From: an uncultured Rhizobiaceae bacterium
Lineage (GTDB): Bacteria > Pseudomonadota > Alphaproteobacteria > Rhizobiales > Rhizobiaceae
DNA length: 64,000 nucleotides
NCBI GenBank assembly: GCA_947259295.1
Contig: CAMYMG010000067.1
Location: 27,334 to 91,333, forward strand
Direction: 5' to 3'
Shown: positions 38,422 to 48,078 of the stretch, piece after piece
Position numbering within the stretch: position 1 is the first letter of the stretch
How the letters are laid out: every line of letters starts with the position of its first letter
The notes under the pieces: generated by a model
What the model was told of the DNA's origin: nothing
Seen by the model: only the letters and a program-made list of their open reading frames with translations
Database searches by the model: none
Made by a program: the position numbers and the translations under genes

Positions 38422-39933
38422 ATGGACAGAGTACGGCACTGGCTTGGCAGGTTGAGAGGACGGCGCTGGGCCAGGCTGGCAATGCTGGCCGCGGCGCCCG
38501 TGGTGCTCTGCGTCCTGACGGTGCTTGGCGTGCGCATCTACGATTCGCTGACCGGTCCGGCACTCGAGCCCTGGCACACTTTCGTGCCCGACGAGCTCAG
38601 CGTCGCCGATATCGACAAGACCGACTGGGAAGGCTATCTGCGGGCCGAGGCCGACATTTTCCAGGCCGTCAGGCAGGAGGTCACGGACCAGCTTCCGGCC
38701 GACGAAAAGGTGCCTGAAAACCGCTATTTCGAAGGCAGCGCGATCTATCCCGAAAAATTCGCCACCGACTGGAACCGCTCCTACGAGATGGCGCCGGACG
38801 GTCCGCCGAAAGGCGCGGTGGTGCTGCTGCATGGCCTGACCGACAGCCCCTACAGCATGCGGCATTTTGCCGAGCACTACCGCGACATGGGGTTTCTGGC
38901 CGTTGTCCCGCGCATGCCGGCGCATGGCACGGTGCCGGGCGCGCTGACCGAGGTGGCGTGGGAGGAGTGGCTGGCGGCGACGCGGCTTGCCGTGCGCGAG
39001 GCGAGCCAGAGGGCCGGCCCCTTCGTGCCCCTGCATCTCGTCGGCTATTCCAACGGCGGCGCGCTGGCGTTGAAATACACGCTCGATACGTTCGACGATT
39101 CGACCCTGCCAAAGCCCGATCAGCTTGTGCTGATCTCGCCGATGGTCGGGGTAAGCGCTTTTGCGCGCTTTGCCGGCCTGGCCGGCCTGCCTGCGGTCTT
39201 TCCGGCCTTCATCAAGGCGTCCTGGCTATCGATCCTGCCGGAATACAACCCGTTCAAGTACAATTCCTTCCCGGTCAACGGCGCGCGCCAGTCCTACGAG
39301 CTGACCATGGCCCTGCAGCGCCAGATCGGCAGTGCGGCGCGCAGCGGCAAGATCGCCGACCTGCCGCAGATCCTGACCTTCCAGTCAGTTGTCGATGCCA
39401 CCGTGAACATCCACTCTCTGATCAATGTGCTCTACGGACAACTGACCGCCAATGGCAGCGAACTTGTGCTGTTCGACATCAACCGCGCTGCCGAATTCGG
39501 GCCGTTGCTGCGCGCAAGCGCCGAGGGCTTGCTGGCGCAGCTGATGCCTGCGGCGCTGCGCAACTACCGCTCGACGATCGTGACCAATATCAGCCCGCTG
39601 ACGGCGGAAGTCGCAGCCCGGGTGACGGAAGCCGGCAGCCTGGACAGCGAGACGCGGGCGCTCAGGCTTTACTACCCCGAGAACACCTACTCGATGTCGC
39701 ATCTGTCGCTGCCCTTCCCGGTCAAGGATTCGCTCTATGGCGAGAATCCGAACCCGGACGAGAATTTCGGCATCCATCTTGGCCGGCTGGCCTGGCACGG
39801 CGAGGAAAACGTGCTTGTCGTGCCACCCGGATCGCTGCTGCGCATCACCTCGAACCCGTTCTTCCCCTACCTGCTCGAGCGTATCGACCAGACGATCGAG
39901 AACTGGCCGGCGTCGCTCGGCGCATCGAACTGA
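38422..39933 (+). CDS. Membrane-anchored alpha/beta hydrolase
   Basis: N-terminal TM; VVLLHGLTDSPYSMRHFAEHY, LVGYSNGGALAL nucleophile elbow. Confidence 0.85.
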   Translation: MDRVRHWLGRLRGRRWARLAMLAAAPVVLCVLTVLGVRIYDSLTGPALEPWHTFVPDELSVADIDKTDWEGYLRAEADIFQAVRQEVTDQLPADEKVPENRYFEGSAIYPEKFATDWNRSYEMAPDGPPKGAVVLLHGLTDSPYSMRHFAEHYRDMGFLAVVPRMPAHGTVPGALTEVAWEEWLAATRLAVREASQRAGPFVPLHLVGYSNGGALALKYTLDTFDDSTLPKPDQLVLISPMVGVSAFARFAGLAGLPAVFPAFIKASWLSILPEYNPFKYNSFPVNGARQSYELTMALQRQIGSAARSGKIADLPQILTFQSVVDATVNIHSLINVLYGQLTANGSELVLFDINRAAEFGPLLRASAEGLLAQLMPAALRNYRSTIVTNISPLTAEVAARVTEAGSLDSETRALRLYYPENTYSMSHLSLPFPVKDSLYGENPNPDENFGIHLGRLAWHGEENVLVVPPGSLLRITSNPFFPYLLERIDQTIENWPASLGASN

Positions 39934-40211
39934 CCGATTCGCAAGGGCGGGCAGAAGACCTCGATTTTCACGCAGGCCGAGGTCGAAGAACTCCTGCCGG
40001 AAGGCCGCCCGCTGATTGCCCGACTAGAACGCCTGGGCAGGGCGCCGAGTCCACCTTACAGCACGGGCCGGAACAATCGTCGCGACCGCGCGTGTCCGTC
40101 AAACCCTTGTCCAGCAACACGCGCGGCTGTGCCAAGCTTCCCCAAGGTCCGGCACTAGAATTTCGCCCCTGAATCGCGCTATGGTGGTGCAGTAATTCGG
40201 CTAACCAGCTT

Positions 40212-41054
40212 ATGTCGAACTACGGGAGGAACCGGGGCATGGCGATTGCGCTTGTACTCGTTCTGGTGGTGGCGGGTTCCATCCTGTTTCACCTGCTCAG
40301 TCCTTGGTGGTGGACGCCCATCGCCTCCAACTGGGCCTATATCGACCACACGATCATCATCACCTTCTGGATCACCGGCGCGGTGTTCGCCGCGGTCGTG
40401 CTGTTCATGGCCTATTGCGTTTTCCGGTTCCGGCACAGGGACGGCCAGCGCGCCGACTACGATCCGGAAAACCGCAGGCTCGAGACCTGGCTGACGGTGG
40501 TCACCGGGATCGGCGTGGCGGCAATGCTGGTGCCCGGCCTTTTCGTGTGGAGCCAGTTCGTCAACGTGCCCGACGATGCGACCGAGGTCGAGGTGATCGG
40601 CCAGCAATGGCAGTGGAGCTACCGGCTTCCCGGCGCGGATGGCAAGCTCGGCCTTTCGGACACACGAAACGTTTCGGCCGAGAACCCGCTGGGCGTCGAC
40701 GCCAACGATCCGAACGGACAGGACGACGTGGTGGTCGAGGCGGCCGACCTGCATCTGCCGGTCGGCAAGCCGGTGAAGATGCTGCTGCGCTCGATCGACG
40801 TGCTGCATGATTTCTACGTGCCGGAGTTCCGCGCCAAGATGGACATGATCCCGGGCTCGGTGACCTATTTCTGGTTCACGCCGACGCGAACGGGCACCTT
40901 CCAGGTGCTGTGCGCCGAACTCTGCGGCCAGGGCCACGCCTATATGCGCGGCGGCGTGACGGTCGATACGGAGGAAGACTATGTCGCCTGGCTGGGCGAG
41001 CAGCAGACATTTGCGCAACTGACAACGCCGGAGCAGACAAGCTCGGCGGACTAG
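40212..41054 (+). CDS. coxM: Cytochrome c oxidase subunit II
   Basis: Two TM helices; CuA motif LCAELCGQGHAYM; DVLHDFYVPEFRAKMD; symbol by analogy to the Bradyrhizobium coxMNOP operon. Confidence 0.92.
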   Translation: MSNYGRNRGMAIALVLVLVVAGSILFHLLSPWWWTPIASNWAYIDHTIIITFWITGAVFAAVVLFMAYCVFRFRHRDGQRADYDPENRRLETWLTVVTGIGVAAMLVPGLFVWSQFVNVPDDATEVEVIGQQWQWSYRLPGADGKLGLSDTRNVSAENPLGVDANDPNGQDDVVVEAADLHLPVGKPVKMLLRSIDVLHDFYVPEFRAKMDMIPGSVTYFWFTPTRTGTFQVLCAELCGQGHAYMRGGVTVDTEEDYVAWLGEQQTFAQLTTPEQTSSAD

Positions 41055-41163
41055 GCCGACCGCTGGCCGTAGCCTGGCAGCGTCGGGGGGAGAAGGAACG
41101 GAGGTACGCTGCGGCGACCGAGAGGATCAGCCGCCGTCGGCGAGGCACAGGGAGGTGTTTTGC

Positions 41164-42939
41164 ATGGTCGACGTGACGCATGGCGCTATCGGCTCGGTCC
41201 CGCCGGCCGAAGTTCCCGAGATGGACCTCTACCACCCGCACAGCTGGTGGACGAAATACGTCTTCTCCCAGGACGCCAAGGTGATCGCCATCCAGTATTC
41301 GGGCACCGCGATTGCCATCGGCATGGTGGCGCTGGTGCTGTCGTGGCTGATGCGGCTGCAGCTCGGTTTTCCCGGCACATTCGACTTCATCACGCCCGAG
41401 GCCTATTACCAGTTCATCACCATGCACGGCATGATCATGGTGGTGTACCTGCTGACGGCGCTGTTTCTCGGCGGCTTCGGCAACTACCTGATTCCATTGA
41501 TGGTCGGCGCGCGGGACATGGTGTTTCCCTATGCCAACATGCTGTCCTACTGGATCTATCTGCTGGCCGTTCTGGTGCTGGTGGCAAGCTTCTTCGCGCC
41601 GGGCGGCCCGACAGGCGCCGGCTGGACGCTATACCCGCCGCAGGCGATCATGACCGGCACGCCCGGCGGCCAGCAATCCGGCATCATCCTGATGCTGGTG
41701 TCGCTGATCCTGTTCGTCATCGGCTTCACGATGGGCGGGCTGAACTACGTCGTGACGGTGCTGCAGGCGCGCACGCGCGGCATGACGCTGATGCGGCTGC
41801 CGCTGACCGTCTGGGGCATCTTCACCGCCACCGTGATGGCGCTGCTCGCCTTCCCGGCGCTGCTTGTTGCCTGCGTGATGATGCTGTTCGACCGGCTGCT
41901 CGGCACCAGCTTCTTCATGCCGGCGGTCGTCGAGATGGGCGAGCAGCTGCGCACCAATGGCGGCAGCCCGATCCTGTTCCAGCACCTGTTCTGGTTCTTC
42001 GGGCACCCGGAGGTCTACATCGTCGCCCTGCCCGCCTTCGGCATCGTGTCGGACCTGATCGCCACCCATGCGCGCAAGAACATCTTCGGCTACCGCATGA
42101 TGGTGTGGGCGATCGTCGGCATCGGCGCGCTGTCGTTCATCGTGTGGGCGCACCACATGTATGTCAGCGGCATGGATCCCTATTTCGGCTTCTTCTTCGC
42201 AACCACGACGCTGATCATCGCGGTGCCGACGGCGATCAAGGTCTACAACTGGATCCTGACGCTGTGGCGGGGCGACATCCACCTCACCATCCCGATGCTG
42301 TTTGCGCTGGCCTTCATCGTCACCTTCGTCAATGGCGGCCTGACGGGACTGTTCCTCGGCAACGTGGTCGTCGACGTGCCGCTTTCCGACACGATGTTCG
42401 TGGTGGCGCATTTCCACATGGTCATGGGCGTGGCGCCGATCACCGTCATCTTCGGCGCGATCTATCACTGGTATCCGAAGATCACCGGGCGCATGCTGAA
42501 CGAGGCGCTCGGGCAGTTCCATTTCTGGGTGACCTTCCTCGGCGCCTACCTGATCTTCTTCCCGATGCATTATGTCGGGCTGATGGGCGTGCCGCGGCGC
42601 TATTCGGAGCTCGGCGACATGGCGCTGATGACGGATTCCGCGCACGACCTGAACGCCTTCATCTCGATCATGGCCTTCATTGTCGGCTTCGCGCAGCTGG
42701 TGTTCCTGTTCAACCTGGTCTGGAGCATCCGGCACGGCAAGGAGGCCGGACCGAACCCGTGGCGGGCTACCACGCTCGAATGGCAGACCGAGCACACGCC
42801 GCCGCGGCACGGCAATTTCGGCAAGGAACTGCCGATCGTCTACCGCTGGGCCTACGATTACAGCGTGCCCGGCGCCAAGGAAGACTACATCGCCCAGAAC
42901 GATCCGGGCGAGTACGGGGCCCCGGGAGCGCACGCATGA
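41164..42939 (+). CDS. coxN: Cytochrome c oxidase subunit I
   Basis: FWFFGHPEVYIVALPAFG, WAHHMYVSGM, VPTAIKVYNW, VVAHFHMVMG; ATG at 41164 with AGGGAGG RBS. Confidence 0.94.
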   Translation: MVDVTHGAIGSVPPAEVPEMDLYHPHSWWTKYVFSQDAKVIAIQYSGTAIAIGMVALVLSWLMRLQLGFPGTFDFITPEAYYQFITMHGMIMVVYLLTALFLGGFGNYLIPLMVGARDMVFPYANMLSYWIYLLAVLVLVASFFAPGGPTGAGWTLYPPQAIMTGTPGGQQSGIILMLVSLILFVIGFTMGGLNYVVTVLQARTRGMTLMRLPLTVWGIFTATVMALLAFPALLVACVMMLFDRLLGTSFFMPAVVEMGEQLRTNGGSPILFQHLFWFFGHPEVYIVALPAFGIVSDLIATHARKNIFGYRMMVWAIVGIGALSFIVWAHHMYVSGMDPYFGFFFATTTLIIAVPTAIKVYNWILTLWRGDIHLTIPMLFALAFIVTFVNGGLTGLFLGNVVVDVPLSDTMFVVAHFHMVMGVAPITVIFGAIYHWYPKITGRMLNEALGQFHFWVTFLGAYLIFFPMHYVGLMGVPRRYSELGDMALMTDSAHDLNAFISIMAFIVGFAQLVFLFNLVWSIRHGKEAGPNPWRATTLEWQTEHTPPRHGNFGKELPIVYRWAYDYSVPGAKEDYIAQNDPGEYGAPGAHA

Positions 42940-43643
42940 CCGTCATCGTGGTCGCGCTCATGGTGGTGTTCGGCATCGCCGGCTGGTGGCTGTCGCAGCA
43001 GCGGCTGATGTCGAAGCCCTGGCTGGAGAGCGGATCGGTGGCGGCCTATCCGGGCACGGAATCGGGCCCGATGCCGATGGCCAAGGTCGGGCTCGGCATC
43101 CTTCTGGCCGTCGTCGGCTGCCTGTTCGCGCTGTTCACCAGCGCCTATTCGATGCGCATGGAGTATGCCGACTGGAGCTCGATGCCGGTGCCCCCGCTGC
43201 TGTGGGTCAACACCGGCATCCTGATGCTGTCGAGCGTGGCGCTGCAATGCGCGCTGGTCGCCGCGCGCAACGGCCACAGAGATCTGGTGCGCCTCGCGCT
43301 GGCGACAGGCGGGCTGACGGCGATTGCCTTTCTGGCCGGCCAGTTGGTGGTGTGGCGCGAACTCGAGGCGACCGGCTACTTCCTGACCGCCAATCCGGCC
43401 AACAGCTTCTTCTACCTGATCACCGGCATGCACGGGCTGCACATTGTCGGCGGTCTGGTCGGGCTCGGCAGGACCACGGCGCGCGCCTGGGATCGGGCTA
43501 CGCCGCGCGACCGGCTGACGCTCAGCGTCGAGTTGTCCGCCATGTACTGGCATTTCCTGCTGATCGTCTGGCTGGCGCTGGTCGTCGTGCTTGCCGGATG
43601 GGCCGAGAGTTTCATCGGCATTTGCCGCCAGTTGCTGACCTAG
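42936..43643 (+). CDS. coxO: Cytochrome c oxidase subunit III-like protein (first copy)
   Basis: Multi-TM, YLITGMHGLHIVGGLVGL, MYWHFLLIVWLALVVVL; starts in an ATGA overlap with subunit I stop. Confidence 0.88.
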   Translation: MTVIVVALMVVFGIAGWWLSQQRLMSKPWLESGSVAAYPGTESGPMPMAKVGLGILLAVVGCLFALFTSAYSMRMEYADWSSMPVPPLLWVNTGILMLSSVALQCALVAARNGHRDLVRLALATGGLTAIAFLAGQLVVWRELEATGYFLTANPANSFFYLITGMHGLHIVGGLVGLGRTTARAWDRATPRDRLTLSVELSAMYWHFLLIVWLALVVVLAGWAESFIGICRQLLT

Positions 43644-43657
43644 AAAGGACCAAGCGG

Positions 43658-44371
43658 ATGGCCGATACGACAATCCCGCACGCAGCGCCCCGGCCGCCCG
43701 GCCTGCGCGGGCTCGCAGCCGACTGGGCGTCCGACCAGCGCACCTTCAAGAACGTGTCCTGGGGAAAGGCCATGATGTGGATCTTTCTCCTGTCGGACAC
43801 CTTCATCTTCGGCTGCTTCCTGCTGTCCTACATGACGGCGCGCATGTCGACGCGCGTGCCCTGGCCGAATACGAGCGAGGTGTTTTCGCTGCATGTCGGC
43901 TCGGTCAGCGTGCCGCTGCTCTTGATCGCCATCATGACCTTCGTGCTCATCTCAAGCAGCGGCACCATGGTGCTGGCAGTCAATTACGGCTACCGGCGCG
44001 AGCGGCGGAAGGCGGTCGGCTTCCTGCTGCTGACGGCGCTGCTCGGCGCGACCTTTGTCGGCATGCAGGCCTTCGAATGGTCGAAGCTCATCGAAGAGGG
44101 CGTGCGTCCGTGGGGCAACCCGTTCGGCGCGGACCAGTTCGGCGCCAGCTTCTTCATGATCACCGGCTTCCACGGAACGCATGTGTCGATCGGCGTGATC
44201 TTCCTGCTGATCGTAGCGCGCAAGGTCTGGCGGGGCGACTACGATGTCGGGCGACGAGGCTTCTTCACCAGCCGCAAGGGCAGCTATGACAGCGTCGAGG
44301 TGATGGGGCTCTACTGGCACTTCGTCGATCTGGTCTGGGTTTTCATCTTCGCGTTCTTCTATCTCTGGTGA
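43658..44371 (+). CDS. coxP: Cytochrome c oxidase subunit III-like protein (second copy)
   Basis: FFMITGFHGTHVSIGVIFLL, GLYWHFVDLVWVFIFAFFYLW. Confidence 0.92.
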   Translation: MADTTIPHAAPRPPGLRGLAADWASDQRTFKNVSWGKAMMWIFLLSDTFIFGCFLLSYMTARMSTRVPWPNTSEVFSLHVGSVSVPLLLIAIMTFVLISSSGTMVLAVNYGYRRERRKAVGFLLLTALLGATFVGMQAFEWSKLIEEGVRPWGNPFGADQFGASFFMITGFHGTHVSIGVIFLLIVARKVWRGDYDVGRRGFFTSRKGSYDSVEVMGLYWHFVDLVWVFIFAFFYLW

Positions 44372-44379
44372 GGCAAGAC

Positions 44380-44757
44380 ATGACCGAAGCAACCGCAGAC
44401 GGGCACGGCGCAACGCAGGCGGCACAGCCGGCCACGCATTCCGCAGAGCACCAGCAGCACCCGCTGAAGGTCTACCTGGTGGTCTGGTTCTGGCTGTTCG
44501 TGCTCAGCGCCTGCTCCTACGTCGTCGACTATGTCGGGCTGCAGGGCTATCTGCGCTGGAGCCTGATCCTGATCTTCATGGTGCTGAAGGCCGGGCTGAT
44601 CGTCGCCGTGTTCATGCACATGGCCTGGGAGCGGCTGGCGCTGACCTATGCGATCATCCTGCCGCCGATCGCGGTGCTGGTGTTCACGCTGATCATGGCG
44701 TTCGAATCCGACTACACGCTGATGACCCGCACGACATTCTTCGGCGCCGGACCGTAA
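44380..44757 (+). CDS. Cytochrome c oxidase subunit IV family protein (caa3-type small subunit)
   Basis: Three-TM pattern, LKAGLIVAVFMHMAWER. Confidence 0.85.
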   Translation: MTEATADGHGATQAAQPATHSAEHQQHPLKVYLVVWFWLFVLSACSYVVDYVGLQGYLRWSLILIFMVLKAGLIVAVFMHMAWERLALTYAIILPPIAVLVFTLIMAFESDYTLMTRTTFFGAGP

Positions 44758-44823
44758 CCAGGTCGCGGCGTCCATACGGGCGGCGTGGAGCCGCGACGGG
44801 AGACGAAGTAGCAGCGTGACGGC

Positions 44824-45210
44824 GTGACCATCCTGTCTTCCGCGCGCCGCTGGGCGCAACGCATCAAGCGCGACGTCGTAGCCTTGTGGATTGCGGCGCG
44901 CGATCCGCGCGTACCGCTGACGGCAAAGCTGGTGGCCGGCGCCGTCGCCGCCTATGCGCTGAGCCCGATCGACCTGATCCCCGATTTCATCCCGGTGCTC
45001 GGCTACCTCGACGACCTCGTCATCGTGCCGCTCGGCATACTGCTTGCGGTGAAGCTGGTTCCCGCTACCCTGATGGACGAGTTCCGGCAGGAGGCGACGC
45101 GGCGAGAAGGCCGCCCGATCAGCCGCACGGGCGCGGCTGCCGTTATAGGGCTCTGGCTCGCGGCGGCGGCGTGGCTCGCCTGGCTCTTCTGGCCGGACCG
45201 GGCCGGTTGA
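44824..45210 (+). CDS. DUF1232 (YkvA-like) membrane protein
   Basis: YALSPIDLIPDFIPVLGYLDDLVIVPLGI signature; GTG start. Confidence 0.9.
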   Translation: MTILSSARRWAQRIKRDVVALWIAARDPRVPLTAKLVAGAVAAYALSPIDLIPDFIPVLGYLDDLVIVPLGILLAVKLVPATLMDEFRQEATRREGRPISRTGAAAVIGLWLAAAAWLAWLFWPDRAG

Positions 45211-45245
45211 GGCCCGGCTGTTGCAACCATGGCTGACGCAAAAAG

Positions 45246-45270
45246 GGCCGGCTGGTTGCCCGGCCGGCCT
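45246..45270 (-). terminator. Terminator of the DUF2189 gene (minus strand)
   Basis: GC-rich hairpin ggccgg...ccggcc followed on the minus strand by TTTTT. Confidence 0.55.
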
Positions 45271-45290
45271 CCTTCCAAGCTGTCAGTCTG

Positions 45291-46172
45291 CTACGATGCG
45301 GCGCTCAAACCGCCCTTCTTGCCGCGCGGCTTTGCCCGCGACGCCGTTGACCTAGGGCGGGCCGGCTTGCCGGCGTGAGCCGGTTCGACGACCTTTCGGT
45401 AGAGGTGCCAGGTCGAATGGCCGAGGATCGGAAGCACGACCGCCAGGCCGGCGAACAGCGGCAGCGACCCGACGATGAGCATGGCGGCGACGATCAGGCC
45501 CCAAGCCGCCATCGGGATGGGGTTCGCCATGACGGCGCGGAACGAGGTATGGATCGCCTCATAGGCGCCGACATCGCGGTCGAGCAGGAGCGGGAAGGCA
45601 ACCACCGTGGTGCAGAGCACGACGGCGGCGAAGACGAAGCCGATGGCATGGCCGAGCACGATCAGCATCCAGCCGCGTTCGGTCGCCAGAATGTCGCCGA
45701 TGAAAGCCGAAACCGATGTCGGGACCCTGGGCCCGAACATCTGCTCGTAGAAGGCCTGGGCGGTCAGCAGCCAGGCGATGAAGATCGCCACCAGCATGAT
45801 GCCGACGGCTGCGATCGAGGGAAGTGCCGGCGAATCCTTGACCTCGAAGGCGTGCGACCAGGACGTGTCGAGGCCGGCCTCGCGGCGGCGGCTGATCTCG
45901 TAGAGGCCGATGGCCGCAAAGGGGCCGATCAGCGCGAAGCCCGACACGAGCGGGAAAAGCAGCGGCAGCGCATTGTTGCCCGACGTCCATGCGGCGAGAA
46001 TGACGCCGATGACTGGGTAGATCAGGGCCAGAAAGACGATATGCGACGGCTTGACCATGAAATCGTCGAGCCCGCGCCGCAGCGCGTCGGTGAGATCGGA
46101 TAGACCTATTTTGCGAACGCCGATGTGCTCCAGCGTTTCACTGGCGCCTGCGATGACGTGAAAGCCTGCCAT
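45291..46172 (-). CDS. DUF2189 domain-containing membrane protein
   Basis: RKIGLSDLTDALRRGLDDFMVKPSHIVFLALIYPVIGVIL. Confidence 0.88.
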   Translation of the reverse strand: MAGFHVIAGASETLEHIGVRKIGLSDLTDALRRGLDDFMVKPSHIVFLALIYPVIGVILAAWTSGNNALPLLFPLVSGFALIGPFAAIGLYEISRRREAGLDTSWSHAFEVKDSPALPSIAAVGIMLVAIFIAWLLTAQAFYEQMFGPRVPTSVSAFIGDILATERGWMLIVLGHAIGFVFAAVVLCTTVVAFPLLLDRDVGAYEAIHTSFRAVMANPIPMAAWGLIVAAMLIVGSLPLFAGLAVVLPILGHSTWHLYRKVVEPAHAGKPARPRSTASRAKPRGKKGGLSAAS

Positions 46173-46399
46173 TGACCATTCCTCCTAGACCAGGTCCGGA
46201 TTCGGTCGCGGTTCGCGGTGCGGGCGTCGAGCGTGACGGGCCACGCAAAACCGCGACCTGCACCAAGAACACCATACCCTAATGCGGCGGATTGTCACAG
46301 GAGATTCGTCACCGCCGCATTTCATGAACAAGGCATTCGGCTGGCTATGGGTCGCAAGTTTCGCTACGCTGAGCCTGTATTCATGGGAGGAAACGACGC

Positions 46400-46798
46400 A
46401 TGAAAACGACCACACTTTTCAGTTCGGCCGTGCTGGCGGCCAGCCTCTTGGGCGCAATGCCGGCGCAGGCCGACGGCGATGCCGTCGCCGGCAAGAAGGT
46501 GTTCAACAAGTGCATCGCCTGTCACGACGCCAAGACCGAGAAGGACAAGGTCGGCCCGTCGCTGATGACCGTGGTCGGCCGGACCGCCGGAACCCTTGAG
46601 AGTTATCTTTCCAAGTATTCCGACAACATGAAGGAACTCGGCGCCGAGGGGCTTGTCTGGGATGATGCCAACCTCACCGCCTATCTGCGCAATCCCAAGG
46701 AAGTGGTGCCGAAGGGAAAGATGGCGTTTCCGGGCCTGAAGTCCGACGAGGATCTGGCCAACGTCATCGCCTATCTGAAGGCCGACCCCAAGCCCTGA
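46400..46798 (+). CDS. Secreted c-type cytochrome
   Basis: Signal peptide ending PAQA, FNKCIACHDAKTEKDKVGPSL, KGKMAFPGLKSDEDLANVIAYL. Confidence 0.93.
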   Translation: MKTTTLFSSAVLAASLLGAMPAQADGDAVAGKKVFNKCIACHDAKTEKDKVGPSLMTVVGRTAGTLESYLSKYSDNMKELGAEGLVWDDANLTAYLRNPKEVVPKGKMAFPGLKSDEDLANVIAYLKADPKP

Positions 46799-46959
46799 CG
46801 ACCGACGCACGCGAAAGCCGCCGGACAGACAGGATAGCCCGGCGACAGCGCAGTTGGCTCCAGCCGCGTTGCAGGCTGACGATTGCACAATTTTGCGCAT
46901 CCGCTATTCGAGGCGGGCCGGCCGTGCCTGTGCCGGTAGCCTCGCAGTGGAGCATCCGC

Positions 46960-48072
46960 ATGGCACAACGTCCGCCGCTTACGCCGCTCGTCCAGTCGTT
47001 GCCCGAAACCGTGCCTTTCGTCGGCCCGGAAGCGCAGGAGCGCACGCGCGGCAAGCAGTTCCGGGCGCGCATCGGCGCCAATGAGAGCAGCTTCGGCCCG
47101 GCGCCGTCGGTGATCGCGGCGATGCAGGCGGCGGCTGACGACATGTGGATGTACTGCGACCCCGACAATTTCGACCTGAAAACGGCACTCGCGTCGCACT
47201 TTGGCGTCGGATACGAAAACGTGGTCGTCGGCGAGGGCATCGACGGGCTGCTCGGCCTCGTCGTGCGCATGTTCGTCGAAGAGGGCACGCCGGTGGTGAC
47301 GTCGCTCGGCGCCTACCCGACCTTCAACTTCCATGTCGCGGGATCTGGCGGGCGGCTGGTAGCGGTTCCCTATCGGGACGACCGGGAGAGCCTCGACGAC
47401 CTGCTCGATGCGGTGCGCCGGGAAAATGCGCCTGTCGTCTACCTCTCCAACCCCGACAATCCGATGGGCACCTGGTGGGAGGCCGACGAGATCACTCGCT
47501 TCATCGAGGCGCTGCCTGAGACGACCATGCTTCTGCTCGACGAAGCCTATTGCGAGCTGGGCCCCGCCTCGGCACTGCCGCCGATCGACACGGCGCGGCC
47601 GAACGTGCTGCGGCTGCGCACCTTTTCCAAGGCCTACGGGCTTGCCGGCATTCGCTGCGGTTACGCCATCGGCGAGGCCGGCGTCATCCGCGACTTCGAA
47701 AAGATCCGCAACCACTACGGCGTCAACCGCATGGCGCTTGTGGCGGGCGGCGCGGCGCTGGCCGACCAGGCCTATCTCGCCGAGGTGGCAGGGCGCGTCG
47801 TCGCCGGCCGGACGCGCATTTCGGACATAGCGCGCGCCAACGGCCTGTCGCCGATAACTTCCGCAACCAACTTTGTCACCATCGACTGCGGCAGCGACGG
47901 CGCCTTCGCGCTGAGGATCATGGAAAACCTGCTGGCGCGCGACGTGTTCATCCGCAAGCCGATGGTGCCGGTGCTCAACCGCTGCATCCGCGTCAGCGTC
48001 GGACGCGACGAGGAACTCGACATTCTTGCCGAGGAACTGCCGGGCGCAATCGAGGCGGCGCGCCGGGGATAG
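46960..48072 (+). CDS. PLP-dependent aminotransferase (histidinol-phosphate aminotransferase-like)
   Basis: IGANESSFGPAPSV, YLSNPDNPMGTWW, LRTFSKAYGLAGIRCGYAIG. Confidence 0.9.
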   Translation: MAQRPPLTPLVQSLPETVPFVGPEAQERTRGKQFRARIGANESSFGPAPSVIAAMQAAADDMWMYCDPDNFDLKTALASHFGVGYENVVVGEGIDGLLGLVVRMFVEEGTPVVTSLGAYPTFNFHVAGSGGRLVAVPYRDDRESLDDLLDAVRRENAPVVYLSNPDNPMGTWWEADEITRFIEALPETTMLLLDEAYCELGPASALPPIDTARPNVLRLRTFSKAYGLAGIRCGYAIGEAGVIRDFEKIRNHYGVNRMALVAGGAALADQAYLAEVAGRVVAGRTRISDIARANGLSPITSATNFVTIDCGSDGAFALRIMENLLARDVFIRKPMVPVLNRCIRVSVGRDEELDILAEELPGAIEAARRG

Positions 48073-48078
48073 CCGGCT

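Noticed and set aside
41160-42935. Upstream part of the 827-aa ORF 41160..43643
   Set aside because: Out of frame with subunit I; only the portion from ATG 42936 is a real subunit III-like gene.
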